This document shows positions 24,764 through 33,089 of a stretch of 43,451 bases of DNA, in pieces. The DNA is from an uncultured Selenomonadales bacterium (GTDB lineage: Bacteria; Bacillota; Negativicutes; Selenomonadales; Selenomonadaceae). The stretch is taken from contig CAMHCS010000024.1 in the NCBI GenBank assembly GCA_946183785.1, positions 1 to 43,451 on the forward strand. Reading direction: 5' to 3'. Numbering within the stretch: the stretch's first letter is position 1; the number at the start of each line of letters is the position of its first letter. The notes under the pieces are model-generated. The model saw nothing but the letters and a program-made list of their open reading frames with translations, did not search any database and was not told the origin of the DNA. The translations under genes and the position numbers were made by a program.

Positions 24764-25062
24764 GCTTCGCCTCTCCGCACAGCGTCAATCTCGGCGTTGA
24801 TTTCCTCTAATGTCATATCGGACAAGCCGTTTTCCTCCGCCTGCTTTTGGAGTTCCCTCATCGCCTTCAGACCTCTGTTCTCTCCATAATCGCAATTATT
24901 TTTTGGACGCGTCATACTAAAAGGGATACCATTATCCAAAACCGACCTCTTCAAAAACATCCGTATCGCCGTGGAAAGGTCTATGCCGAGTTCCTCGAAA
25001 ATCTTTGCTGCCTGCTCTTTCAATGCCGTATCGACCCGGACTTGCACCACACTCGTCGCCAT
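24760..25062 (-). CDS. RelB/DinJ-type antitoxin
   Basis: 100 residues from ATG 25062, with GGAGGG 6 nt upstream; the open frame continues to 25320 but only over the hsdR start. The N-terminal ribbon-helix-helix is VVQVRVDTALKEQAAKIFEE, then LGIDLSTAIRMFLKRSV, a classic RelB/DinJ pattern that dimerises and binds the operon promoter. The acidic C-terminal tail (DMTLEEINAEIDAVRRG) should wrap the toxin. RelB antitoxins usually pair with RelE/YafQ; pairing with a PIN toxin occurs in Firmicutes and is inferred here from the 4-nt overlap. Confidence 0.9.
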   Translation of the reverse strand: MATSVVQVRVDTALKEQAAKIFEELGIDLSTAIRMFLKRSVLDNGIPFSMTRPKNNCDYGENRGLKAMRELQKQAEENGLSDMTLEEINAEIDAVRRGEA

Positions 25063-25162
25063 ACATATCCCTCCATTTACATCGTTACTTTGCACTTCAA
25101 TTATAATACAATGCAATCGAATCAGCAAGCAGTGTATTTCATTCTTGCGGAGGTGACCCCTC

Positions 25163-27478
25163 ATGGACATGGACAAAAAGAGCCTGACGGAAGAGGACGT
25201 CAAGCGCCTTTTCATCACGCCCGCCATTGAAGCCCAATGGCACAAGGACCATATCCGCATGGAAGCGAAGATCACCGACGGGCGCATGAATATCAAGGGC
25301 AATCTCGCCGTCCGCAACACGCCGAAAAAAGCGGACTATCTGCTCTATACGGCAAGCGGTCACCCCATCGCCGTGGTGGAGGCAAAGGACAACAACCACT
25401 CCGTTTCCTTCGGCATGCAGCAGGCGAAGGAATACGCCGTCATGATGGATTTGAAATTCGCGTACAGCTCCAACGGTGACGCCTTTCAGGAATACGACTT
25501 CCTGACGGGACAGGAGCGGACGTTTCCGCTGTCCGCGTTTCCGACGGAGAAGGCGCTGGCGGCGCGGCTCGTTTCGGGAAACGAATGGAACGAAACCGAG
25601 CGTTTGCTGATGAATCAGCCCTGCTACGTTTCGCAGACCACTTACGCGCCGCGCTATTACCAGCAGGTCGCCATCGACCGCACGCTGGACGCCATCGCGA
25701 AGGGACGGCAGCGCGTCCTGCTCGTCATGGCCACCGGCACGGGCAAGACTTATACCGCGTTCCAGATTGTCTATCGTCTTTTGAAGGCGGGGCTGAAAAA
25801 GAAAATCCTCTACCTCGCGGACAGGAACATTCTCGTTGACCAATCCATCGCACAGGATTTCAAGCCGCTGGAAAAGGTCATCCACAAGGTGAACTTCGCG
25901 AAGGACGACCCGACGACCATCAAGTCTTATCAGGTATATTTCGCGCTTTATCAGCAAATGGTCGGCGACGACGAAGTGCCGCATTTTCAGGAGCTTTTCT
26001 CGCCGGAGTTCTTCGACCTCGTTATCGTGGACGAGTGCCATCGCGGCTCGGCGAAGGAGGAGAGCCGCTGGCGCAAGGTGCTGGAATATTTCAAAGGCGC
26101 GACGCAGATCGGCATGACCGCCACGCCGAAGGAAACCAAATACACGTCGAACATCGACTATTTCGGTGCGCCCGTTTACACTTACAGTCTGAAGCAGGGC
26201 ATTGACGACGGTTTTCTCGCGCCCTTCCGCGTGGTGAATATCCATACGAACATCGGCGACGAGTGGCGCCCCGTCGAAGGCCAGCGGGACTACTTCGGGA
26301 ACGAGATCGAGGACCGCATATACAACAACAGCGACTATGACTATTCCATCATCATCGCGGACCGTATCCGCGAGGTGGCCGAGCAGATCACGGCGTACCT
26401 GCGCGCCACCGACCGATACGCGAAAACGATCGTGTTCTGCGCCAGCGAGGACGCCGCCGAGCGTATGCGTGCGGCGCTGGTAAGCTGCAACGCGGACATG
26501 ATGAAGGAAAATCCCGATTACGTCGTCCGCATCACGGGCAGCGACGATTACGGGAAGAGCAAGCTCGACTATTTTATCTCCGTCAGCGCGAAGTATCCGG
26601 TTATCGCCACGACCTCGGAGCTGCTCTCCACGGGCGTCGACTGCAAGATGACGAAGGTCATCGCCCTCGACAAAAACATTTCGTCCATGACGATGTTCAA
26701 ACAGATCGTCGGGCGCGGCACGCGGCTTCGTGAAAAGGACGGCAAAACCAGCTTCACGATCATGGATTTTCGCGGCGTCACGCGGCTCTTTGCCGATCCC
26801 GACTGGGACGGGCCGATTGAAGTGGATCCCGATTATCCGAAAAAGCCGAATCCCAACCCCCAGCCGCCCAAGCAACCGCCCATCGGGCCGCTGCCTCCGG
26901 CGGTTCCGCCCTTTGTCACGAGGGAAGGCTGCGCCGTCTATACCGTCAACAAGACGGTCTCCGTCTACGACGCCAACGGAAAGCTGCTGAAACAGGAGAG
27001 CATCACGGACTATACAAAAGAAAACGTCAAAGGCGAGTACGCCACGCTGGACGCCTTTATCCGCAAATGGACGGCGACCGAAAAGAAAAAGGCCATCGCC
27101 GACGCTTTGCGGGAGCAGGGCATCGACCTCGACAAGCTGAAAGCCGATATGGGCAAGGAGGACGTAGACGACTTCGATTTAATCTGCCATATCGCCTACG
27201 ACCAGAAGCCCCTGACCCGCCGCGAACGCGCCGAGAACGTCAAGAAGCGCGACTTCCTGCACAAATACAGCGGCGCGGCGCGGGAAGTGCTGGAGATTTT
27301 GCTGGACAAGTATATGAATCTCGGCATCCACGAGGTGGAAGAAACCGCCGTCCTGAAAATGGACGAGTTCCGAAAATACGGCACGCCGCCCGCGATTATC
27401 AAAAACTGCTTCGGCGGCAAGGAAGGCTTCAAGGCCGCGCTGAAATCACTGGAAGAAGAAATCTACAAGGCGGGATGA
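25163..27478 (+). CDS. hsdR: Type I restriction enzyme HsdR subunit
   Basis: 771 residues, EcoAI (type IB)-like. The N-terminal PD-(D/E)xK nuclease has KADYLLY and IAVVEAKD (~58-77). The SF2 translocase has MATGTGKT (Walker A, ~189-196), DECH (motif II, ~289), MTATP (motif III) and QIVGRGTRL (motif VI, ~514). A proline-rich linker (~555-590) joins the C-terminal helical domain that contacts the methylase. It translocates and cuts unmodified DNA as part of R2M2S. GCGGAGGTGACCC precedes ATG 25163. hsdM starts 6 nt after its stop. All catalytic motifs look intact. Confidence 0.96.
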   Translation: MDMDKKSLTEEDVKRLFITPAIEAQWHKDHIRMEAKITDGRMNIKGNLAVRNTPKKADYLLYTASGHPIAVVEAKDNNHSVSFGMQQAKEYAVMMDLKFAYSSNGDAFQEYDFLTGQERTFPLSAFPTEKALAARLVSGNEWNETERLLMNQPCYVSQTTYAPRYYQQVAIDRTLDAIAKGRQRVLLVMATGTGKTYTAFQIVYRLLKAGLKKKILYLADRNILVDQSIAQDFKPLEKVIHKVNFAKDDPTTIKSYQVYFALYQQMVGDDEVPHFQELFSPEFFDLVIVDECHRGSAKEESRWRKVLEYFKGATQIGMTATPKETKYTSNIDYFGAPVYTYSLKQGIDDGFLAPFRVVNIHTNIGDEWRPVEGQRDYFGNEIEDRIYNNSDYDYSIIIADRIREVAEQITAYLRATDRYAKTIVFCASEDAAERMRAALVSCNADMMKENPDYVVRITGSDDYGKSKLDYFISVSAKYPVIATTSELLSTGVDCKMTKVIALDKNISSMTMFKQIVGRGTRLREKDGKTSFTIMDFRGVTRLFADPDWDGPIEVDPDYPKKPNPNPQPPKQPPIGPLPPAVPPFVTREGCAVYTVNKTVSVYDANGKLLKQESITDYTKENVKGEYATLDAFIRKWTATEKKKAIADALREQGIDLDKLKADMGKEDVDDFDLICHIAYDQKPLTRRERAENVKKRDFLHKYSGAAREVLEILLDKYMNLGIHEVEETAVLKMDEFRKYGTPPAIIKNCFGGKEGFKAALKSLEEEIYKAG

Positions 27479-27484
27479 TACGGA

Positions 27485-28966
27485 ATGAGCAATTTGAACG
27501 GTCTGATCAAAAAACTGCGGGACGTCATGCGGAACGATCCCGGCATCAACGGCGACGCCCAGCGCATCGAGCAAATCGTCTGGATGTTGTTCCTCAAGGT
27601 CTATGACGCCAAGGAAGAGGAATGGGAATGTGACGACGACGGCTATACTTCCGTCATTCCCGAGAAATACCGCTGGCGGAACTGGGCGAAAGCCGACAAT
27701 GCGGGGCACGCGCTGACGGGCGACGAGCTGCTTTCCTTCGTGGACGAGCTTTTCAAGACGCTGAAGGAACTTGCCGTCACCCCCGATATGCCCGCGAAGA
27801 AGAGCGTCGTCAAGAGCGTCTTCGAGGACACGAACCAGTATATGAAGAACGGCGTGCTGCTGCGGCAGATCGTGGACGTCATCGAGGGAATCGACCTGAC
27901 CAGCTACGAGAATATCCACGCCCTCGGCGACATTTACGAAACGATTTTGAAGGAACTGCAGTCCGCCGGAAGCGCGGGCGAATTTTACACGCCCCGCGCC
28001 GTCACCGACTTCATGGCGCAGATGATCGCGCCGAAGCTCGGCGAAAGCATGGCGGATTTCGCCTGCGGTACGGGCGGGTTCATCGTCAGTTGGCTGCGGG
28101 AGATGGAGAAGCAGGAAAAAACCACCGCCGACCGCAAGGCGCGTCTTTGCTCCGCCCACGGCGTCGAAAAAAAGCAGTTTCCCTATATGCTGGCCGTCAC
28201 GAATCTGCTGCTCCACGACGTGGACGAGCCGGACGTCCTGCACGACAACAGCCTGATGAAAGACGTGCTGGACTACACCGACGACGACCGTTTCGACGTG
28301 ATCCTGATGAATCCGCCATACGGCGGCAACGAGCTGCCCATCGTCCAGAGCCATTTTCCCGCCGACCTCGCCGACTCCGAGACCGCCGACCTTTTCATGA
28401 GCGTCATCATGTACCGGCTGAAGAAAGGCGGGCGCGCCGCCGTGGTGCTGCCCGACGGCTTCCTGTTCGGCACAGACAACACGAAGGCAAGCATCAAGAA
28501 GAAGCTGCTGTCGGAGTTTGACCTGCACACCATCGTCCGTCTGCCGGGCAGCGTTTTCTCACCCTATACGAGCATCACCACGAACATTCTTTTCTTCAAT
28601 TACACGCACCCGACGAAAGAAACCTGGTTCTACCGCCTCGACATGCCCGAGGGCTACAAGCATTTCTCCAAGACGAAGCCGATGAAGCTCGAGCACTTCC
28701 GCCCGGTCATCGACTGGTGGAACAACCGCGAAGAAATCGACGAGGACGGCAGCCCCAAGGCAAAGAAATACACCGCCCAGGAAATTGTGGACGGCGGCTA
28801 CAATCTCGACCTCTGTGGCTTTCCGCATGAGGAAGAGGAAATCCTCGAACCCTTCGAGCTGATCGCGCGGTACAAGGAAAAGCGCACGGCGCTGAACGCC
28901 GAGATCGACGATGTGCTGGGGAAGATCGAGGAACTGCTGGCGTGTGGCAGGGACACCGGAAAGTAA
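27485..28966 (+). CDS. hsdM: Type I restriction-modification methylase HsdM
   Basis: A 493-residue N6-adenine methyltransferase subunit. The N-terminal helical domain (~1-150) is followed by SAM-binding motif I ADFACGTGGFI (~191-200), the catalytic motif IV NPPYGG (~276-281) and a C-terminal coiled segment. With HsdS it methylates the bipartite target and protects host DNA. The order hsdS-[TA]-hsdR-hsdM is unusual; R-M-S or M-S-R is more common. No frameshift is seen, so modification is probably functional. Confidence 0.96.
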   Translation: MSNLNGLIKKLRDVMRNDPGINGDAQRIEQIVWMLFLKVYDAKEEEWECDDDGYTSVIPEKYRWRNWAKADNAGHALTGDELLSFVDELFKTLKELAVTPDMPAKKSVVKSVFEDTNQYMKNGVLLRQIVDVIEGIDLTSYENIHALGDIYETILKELQSAGSAGEFYTPRAVTDFMAQMIAPKLGESMADFACGTGGFIVSWLREMEKQEKTTADRKARLCSAHGVEKKQFPYMLAVTNLLLHDVDEPDVLHDNSLMKDVLDYTDDDRFDVILMNPPYGGNELPIVQSHFPADLADSETADLFMSVIMYRLKKGGRAAVVLPDGFLFGTDNTKASIKKKLLSEFDLHTIVRLPGSVFSPYTSITTNILFFNYTHPTKETWFYRLDMPEGYKHFSKTKPMKLEHFRPVIDWWNNREEIDEDGSPKAKKYTAQEIVDGGYNLDLCGFPHEEEEILEPFELIARYKEKRTALNAEIDDVLGKIEELLACGRDTGK

Positions 28967-28992
28967 CAGACCGAGAAGAATAGGAGTGCATT

Positions 28993-29208
28993 ATGACGAA
29001 GGAAAATTTCTCGTTTATCATTTATCTTATCCATGCCTGCGCTAACCGATGGAATCAAATGCCATCGGAAGTCTATCAAAAAATGCGTCGAACCGATTGC
29101 ATCGGCGCCTATCTGATTCCCCATTACGATATCCTGCACACGCAAGGCACAGAGTATCTTGTGGACGATATAAAAACATATTTGGAAACGCGAGGCGTAA
29201 CAGTATGA
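28993..29208 (+). CDS. DUF3791 small protein
   Basis: 71 residues with the DUF3791 pattern: FIIYLIHACANRWN, then PSEVYQKM, YLIPHYDILHTQGTEYLVDD (the strongly conserved YDxLHTQG..Y.V.DI block) and an end in LETRG. Its function is not established. It commonly precedes DUF3990 genes and may be an accessory or antitoxin-like partner. AGGAGTG lies upstream of ATG. Its stop overlaps the start of the DUF3990 gene by 4 nt. Confidence 0.85.
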   Translation: MTKENFSFIIYLIHACANRWNQMPSEVYQKMRRTDCIGAYLIPHYDILHTQGTEYLVDDIKTYLETRGVTV

Positions 29209-29848
29209 TTGTGTATCATGGTTCAACCGTAGTTGTCAGGCAGCCCGATGTTCTTCATTCGTATCGCCGACTTGATTTTGGAAAAGGATTTTATACCACG
29301 ACCGTCAGGGAGCAGGCAGAACGTTGGGCCAGACGGAAAGCGGACATACTGAACGCCGACCATGCTATTGTCAATCTCTATCAAATGAGTGATGATACAG
29401 GAAATTTGATTATAAAAACTTTTGACGACGACTTAAGGAACCACTGAATAAGTCCCTCCGCGCCTCTGCCGGATCTTTTTCCGACTGCCGTCGTCAAATC
29501 CCTCTCGACGTAGCGATGCTACGCCTTCGAGGGCTTTTCCTAGACAGTCGAAAAAATCTCTCGCCAGATGCACGAATTGACTTAATCAGTGATTCCTTAA
29601 TGGACTGGATCGATTTTGTGTGCCAATGCCGAGACGGCGGCAATGAGTATCAAAAGTTTGATGTAATCATTGGCAAGGTTGCGAACGACAAGGTGTATCG
29701 TGTCGTGGATATGTACCATACCGGGATTTGGGACAAGGCGCGGGCGCTGCAGGAAATCAAAGTCTATCCCACTTACGACCAGATTGCTTTTGTTTCGCAG
29801 GAAGCCATTGACCGCCTTTTGATTTTTGATTCGTCTATGGAGGTGTGA
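29205..29848 (+). pseudogene. DUF3990 ADP-ribosyltransferase-like gene interrupted by a MITE
   Basis: The N-terminal half (29205-29435) has IVYHGS and DFGKGFYTTTVREQAERWA; the C-terminal half (29600-29848) has MDWIDFVCQC, KFDVIIGKVANDKVYRVVD and YDQIAFVSQEAIDRL. DUF3990 is thought to be an ADP-ribosyltransferase-fold family; the His of YHGS, the Tyr of GFYTT and the polar residue before IAFVSQ would be the H-Y-E/Q triad (inference). A 162-bp element plus duplicated target splits it, with stop at 29445-29447 and a frameshift. Removing the element and one target copy restores an uninterrupted 159-codon frame. Confidence 0.88.
29436..29597. mobile_element. MITE-like element, copy 1, inside the DUF3990 gene
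   Basis: About 162 bp, non-coding, with terminal inverted repeats GGAACCACTGAATAAGTC (29437-29454) and GACTTAATCAGTGATTCC (29579-29596) matching at 16 of 18 positions. It is flanked by TTAA on both sides (29433-29436 and 29597-29600), giving a TA or TTAA target duplication. The inside is strongly self-complementary (GACGTAGC/GCTACGCC, CCGACTG/CAGTCG), so it folds back on itself. TA duplication would suit mobilisation by an IS630/Tc1-type transposase, which is not encoded here. Confidence 0.88.
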
Positions 29849-29851
29849 GCT

Positions 29852-30202
29852 ATGGATGAAACCGCTTTGGAAAAGGTGTACCAAGAGAATTTGGAAGAAC
29901 GTATTATTTCTTATTTAGCGAAGCAATTGAAAATCACGTTGGAAAGCGCTATGGATATTTATTATCGAAGCCATCTGGCAAACAAAATCCATCAAGGCAC
30001 AGAAGGAATCCAATATCTTGACTATCAAGTGCTTGCCGAAATTCTTTGTGAAACGGAAAAAGATTTATTATCCGCCGCAGAACCGGACCCGTTTTACAGT
30101 GAGGAAAACATGGAATGGTTGAGACAGTCTGCACGAGAGATCGAGGAAGGGCAGGTCGTAACAAAAACCATTGATGAATTGCAGGCAATGGTCGATGGAT
30201 AA
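29852..30202 (+). CDS. DUF3990-associated protein with a C-terminal antitoxin-like tail
   Basis: 116 residues. The N-terminal ~70 (EERIISYLAKQLKITLESAM, then YYRSHLANKIHQGTEGIQYL) look like the small helical protein that often follows DUF3990 genes. The C-terminal ~40 (PFYSEENMEWLRQSAREIEE, then GQVVTKTIDELQAMVD) read like the toxin-binding tail of RelE/YoeB antitoxins. The ORF may thus be a fusion of two units. It starts 3 nt after the DUF3990 stop with GGAGGTG upstream, completing a three-gene operon. No RelE-type toxin follows. Function inferred only from these resemblances. Confidence 0.65.
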   Translation: MDETALEKVYQENLEERIISYLAKQLKITLESAMDIYYRSHLANKIHQGTEGIQYLDYQVLAEILCETEKDLLSAAEPDPFYSEENMEWLRQSAREIEEGQVVTKTIDELQAMVDG

Positions 30203-30243
30203 TGTGCAATTCACGAAAGATGCTTGGCCATAAATGAGGAAAA

Positions 30244-30867
30244 ATGACGAAAGAAACCGGAGCAAGAGAGAAAATGGACGCGGTTTTATATATCCACGGG
30301 AAAGAGGGCAGCGCGGCGGAAAGCGAGCATTACAAGCCGCTGTTTCCTGACTGTGAAGTCATTGGGCTTGATTATCAGAACTTCACGCCCTGGGAAACAG
30401 GCAAAGAAATCCGGGCGGCTGTGAAAGCGCTGAAGGACAGTCATGAAAACATCGTGCTGATCGCCAACAGCATCGGCGCATTTTTCAGCATGAACGCGGG
30501 CGTCGACGGCTTGATCCAGAAAGCGTACTTCATTTCGCCGATCGTCGATATGGAAAAGCTGATCGTCGACATGATGACCTGGGCGAAGGTGACGGAAACG
30601 GAGCTGGAAGCCCGCGGCGTGATTTCCACCGAGTTCGGTGAGGATTTGTCCTGGGACTATCTCTCGTATGTCAGGAGTCATCCCGTCGAGTGGAAGTTGC
30701 CGACGAAAATCCTGTACGGAGGCAAGGATAACCTGACCTCGCTGGAAACGATCAGCCGCTTCGCCAAAACGCACAACGCCGATTTGACCGTGATGGAAAA
30801 CGGCGAGCATTGGTTCCACACGGAGGAGCAAATGAAGTTCCTGGACGACTGGATTCGGAGGAATTGA
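30244..30867 (+). CDS. Alpha/beta hydrolase
   Basis: 207 residues from ATG 30244 (GAGG upstream); ATG 30274 (MDAVLYIHGK) is also plausible and gives a more typical beginning. LYIHGKEGSAAE is the oxyanion strand/loop, IVLIANSIGAFF the nucleophile elbow with Ser in NSIGA, KILYGGKDNLTSLE the acid region, and GEHWFH the His. It is probably a small cytoplasmic esterase or peptidase-like hydrolase; the substrate is unknown. The next gene begins 2 nt after its stop, so they are co-transcribed. Confidence 0.85.
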   Translation: MTKETGAREKMDAVLYIHGKEGSAAESEHYKPLFPDCEVIGLDYQNFTPWETGKEIRAAVKALKDSHENIVLIANSIGAFFSMNAGVDGLIQKAYFISPIVDMEKLIVDMMTWAKVTETELEARGVISTEFGEDLSWDYLSYVRSHPVEWKLPTKILYGGKDNLTSLETISRFAKTHNADLTVMENGEHWFHTEEQMKFLDDWIRRN

Positions 30868-30869
30868 CT

Positions 30870-31295
30870 ATGTTTTCTTATCTTTGGCCTATGGCTTTGA
30901 TTATCGTCACCAATATCCTTTATCAAATCTGCGCGAAGTCTGTCCCGAGGGGAATCAGTCCCTTCGCGTCTTTGACCGTCACTTATCTGGTCGGCGCCGT
31001 CGCCTCAGGGCTTTTGTATTTTACCCTTTCGTCGGAGACAGATTTGTGGAAGGAATACGGCAAGCTGAACTGGGCGCCTGTCGTGCTAGGCTTCGTCATC
31101 ACCGGGCTGGAAGCCGGATGGATTTGCGCTTATAAAGCCGGCTGGCCGATCAGCACCGGTTTTCTCACGCAGAGCGCGTTCCTTGCCGTCGCGCTGCTTC
31201 TTGTCGGCTATCTCCTGTACCATGAAACCATTTCATGGAGCAAGATTGTCGGCGCCGTCTTTTGTTTGATCGGGCTTGTTTTTTTGAATCGATAG
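30870..31295 (+). CDS. Small EamA/DMT-type membrane transporter
   Basis: 141 residues from ATG 30870 (CGGAGGAATT upstream; the open frame begins earlier, inside the hydrolase gene). Four hydrophobic helices form one EamA half-unit: YLWPMALIIVTNILYQIC, FASLTVTYLVGAVASGLLYF, APVVLGFVITGLEAGWICAY, and a C-terminal pair ending SWSKIVGAVFCLIGLVFLNR, the standard EamA repeat end. Single-repeat members act as dimers, like SMR/EmrE transporters. Substrate unknown. Confidence 0.85.
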   Translation: MFSYLWPMALIIVTNILYQICAKSVPRGISPFASLTVTYLVGAVASGLLYFTLSSETDLWKEYGKLNWAPVVLGFVITGLEAGWICAYKAGWPISTGFLTQSAFLAVALLLVGYLLYHETISWSKIVGAVFCLIGLVFLNR

Positions 31296-31328
31296 AATAC
31301 TGGAAAATTTTAATTGGGAGGCAATTTT

Positions 31329-31658
31329 ATGAAGATAATGATCGGATGCTGCGGGCTGGACTGCGAAAAGTGCGGCGCCTATCTTGCGACGATTCGCGAT
31401 GACGACGCGCTCAGGGAGAAGACCGCGAAGCTCTGGAGCGAGATGAACCAGACGGAAATCAAGCCGGAGTGGATTAACTGCGAGGGCTGCCGCGCCGACG
31501 GGATCAAGACCTTCTTTTGCAGTAATCAATGCGAGATTCGCAAATGCGCACTGGGCAAGGGCTTTGCCACCTGCGGCGATTGCGCTGAAATGGCCGGCTG
31601 CAAGATTGTGAAGACGATTCAGGATCACGTCGAGGAGGCCGCGAAGAATTTGCAATAA
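31329..31658 (+). CDS. DUF3795 cysteine-rich protein
   Basis: 109 residues from ATG 31329 (GGGAGGC upstream). The cysteine pattern CCGLDCEKCGAY, CEGC, CSNQCEIRKC and CGDCAEMAGC is the DUF3795 signature and suggests a structural zinc or Fe-S site. The family is widespread in anaerobes and has no established function. It lies 33 nt after the EamA-type gene and is followed by a strong terminator, closing this unit. Confidence 0.9.
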   Translation: MKIMIGCCGLDCEKCGAYLATIRDDDALREKTAKLWSEMNQTEIKPEWINCEGCRADGIKTFFCSNQCEIRKCALGKGFATCGDCAEMAGCKIVKTIQDHVEEAAKNLQ

Positions 31659-31667
31659 GTCCTGGAA

Positions 31668-31718
31668 GAAAAATAGCCGTCGAATGGAGTCATTACTCCG
31701 ATTCGTCGGCTATTTTTC
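31668..31718 (+). terminator. Rho-independent terminator
   Basis: The stem AAAAATAGCCGtCGAAT/ATTCGtCGGCTATTTTT (one T-T mismatch), inner GGAGT/ACTCC, then TTTTTCTT. Confidence 0.92.
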
Positions 31719-31772
31719 TTGCAGGACGCGGCTGCAACGTGATAAAATGGAAGCGATTCAAAAAAAGTAACA

Positions 31773-31802
31773 GAAATCCTCCTCGATTGGTTCGAGGATT
31801 TC
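31773..31802 (+). other. Leader hairpin upstream of the HD-GYP gene
   Basis: A perfect 9-bp inverted repeat GAAATCCTC/GAGGATTTC with a 12-nt loop, about 45 nt before the start codon. No following T run. It does not resemble a cyclic-di-GMP riboswitch. Confidence 0.4.
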
Positions 31803-31845
31803 AAGTGAGACGAGAACGGGCTTATTTGACCATGCAGGTGAAACT

Positions 31846-32976
31846 ATGATAAATCTTCCAATCAAGAAGCTTCGGCCGGGCATGATTACGGCGCAGAGCA
31901 TATACAACAAAAAAGGCGGGAGCTTCCTGACGCGCGGCGTTCCCATGACGGATCAGTACATCAACCGTCTCCAAAAACTCGGCGTCACGCATCTTACCGT
32001 CACGTCCATGACCCCGGGCTTTTCCATCCTGCCGCCCGACGACGTCATACAGGAAAAGACGCGGGTCAAGGCCATCCACAAGCTCTATGATACCTACCAG
32101 GTGCTGGAGTCCACGGGCGAGTTCAGCACGGATACCTTGGCGAGCACCTCCGAGGAAATCCTCCTGGATATCCTCTCCCACAGGAGTAATCTCGTACAGC
32201 TCACCGACCTTCGCATGCATGACGATTACACATTTGCGCATAGCGTGAACGTGGCCGTCCTTGCCGCGATGCTTGGTTCGCGGATCGGCCTCCCGAGAGA
32301 AGAGATGATTCCTCTCATCATGGGAAGCCTTCTGCACGACGTCGGAAAGCTTATCGTCCCCACGGAAATCCTGACCAAGACGGGACGGCTTTCCAATGAA
32401 GAATTCACTTTGATTCGGATGCACCCCGAGGCGGGACGGAAAAAACTTCGTGACCTGCCTATACCGTCGGCGCCGATTCTCGCTGTCATCGCGAGCCAAC
32501 ATCACGAGCATATGGACGGGCGGGGCTATCCGCACCAGCTCACGGGGGACAAGATTCACCGCTTTGCGCGCATCACCGCCATCGCCGACGTATACGACGC
32601 GCTGACGACGCAACGCTCCTACAAGCCCGCCTACAAGCCGCATATCGCTTACAAGATCATGGTGAAATGTTCGATGGGGCAGTTTGACGAATCGCTGCTT
32701 TCCATTTTTTTCGACAACGTAGCCATTTATCCCGTGGGCACCATTATCAAGACGACAATGGGGTACGCTATCGTCAAGGAAAGCGTATTCGGTCACACGC
32801 TCACGCCGACTATCTGCGTCTTTGGCGACGTTAACATGAACGTCTTGCCTGAACCTTTCGACATCGACCTGCAGAAATTCCCGCCGGATACCATCACCCA
32901 CGTCCTCGAGGACATGGAGCTCATGCCTTTGATCATGCGGATGAAGATTGATCCTGCCAGGTTTCTGAAGGAATGA
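31846..32976 (+). CDS. HD-GYP domain phosphodiesterase
   Basis: 376 residues, cytoplasmic. The N-terminal region (~1-110; LRPGMITAQSIYNKKG) is the DUF3391-like lead-in common to these proteins. The HD-GYP domain (~125-290) has SVNVAVLAA, SLLHDVGKL (HD motif, ~160), HPEAGRKKL, and HHEHMDGRGYP (GYP motif, ~218-228), all metal-binding residues being retained. The expected activity is hydrolysis of cyclic-di-GMP to pGpG/GMP, affecting motility or surface attachment. The C-terminal ~85 residues are unrecognised. A terminator follows. Confidence 0.93.
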   Translation: MINLPIKKLRPGMITAQSIYNKKGGSFLTRGVPMTDQYINRLQKLGVTHLTVTSMTPGFSILPPDDVIQEKTRVKAIHKLYDTYQVLESTGEFSTDTLASTSEEILLDILSHRSNLVQLTDLRMHDDYTFAHSVNVAVLAAMLGSRIGLPREEMIPLIMGSLLHDVGKLIVPTEILTKTGRLSNEEFTLIRMHPEAGRKKLRDLPIPSAPILAVIASQHHEHMDGRGYPHQLTGDKIHRFARITAIADVYDALTTQRSYKPAYKPHIAYKIMVKCSMGQFDESLLSIFFDNVAIYPVGTIIKTTMGYAIVKESVFGHTLTPTICVFGDVNMNVLPEPFDIDLQKFPPDTITHVLEDMELMPLIMRMKIDPARFLKE

Positions 32977-33005
32977 ACGAGGACTCCAAACAAAAACTCC
33001 GGTGA

Positions 33006-33053
33006 AAATATGGGCTGATGCACGTAAATTAAACGTGCGTCAGCCCATTTTTT
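33006..33053 (+). terminator. Rho-independent terminator
   Basis: The stem ATGGGCTGAtGCACGT/ACGTGCgTCAGCCCAT followed by TTTTTT. It lies between the convergent HD-GYP and ChlD genes. Confidence 0.9.
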
Positions 33054-33089
33054 GCACTGTTCTTTATCCAACAGGAGTTGCCCTTTTCC

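Noticed and set aside
25063..25320. Extended start for the RelB-type antitoxin
   Set aside because: The extra residues overlap the hsdR start and promoter region. ATG 25062 has GGAGGG upstream and starts the ribbon-helix-helix domain normally.
29437..29596. Transposase gene inside the inserted element
   Set aside because: The 160 bp contain no meaningful open frame; it is a non-autonomous fold-back element.
31719..31845. Cyclic-di-GMP riboswitch upstream of the HD-GYP gene
   Set aside because: Only a simple 9-bp hairpin is present. The conserved GEMM core and tetraloop-receptor are absent.
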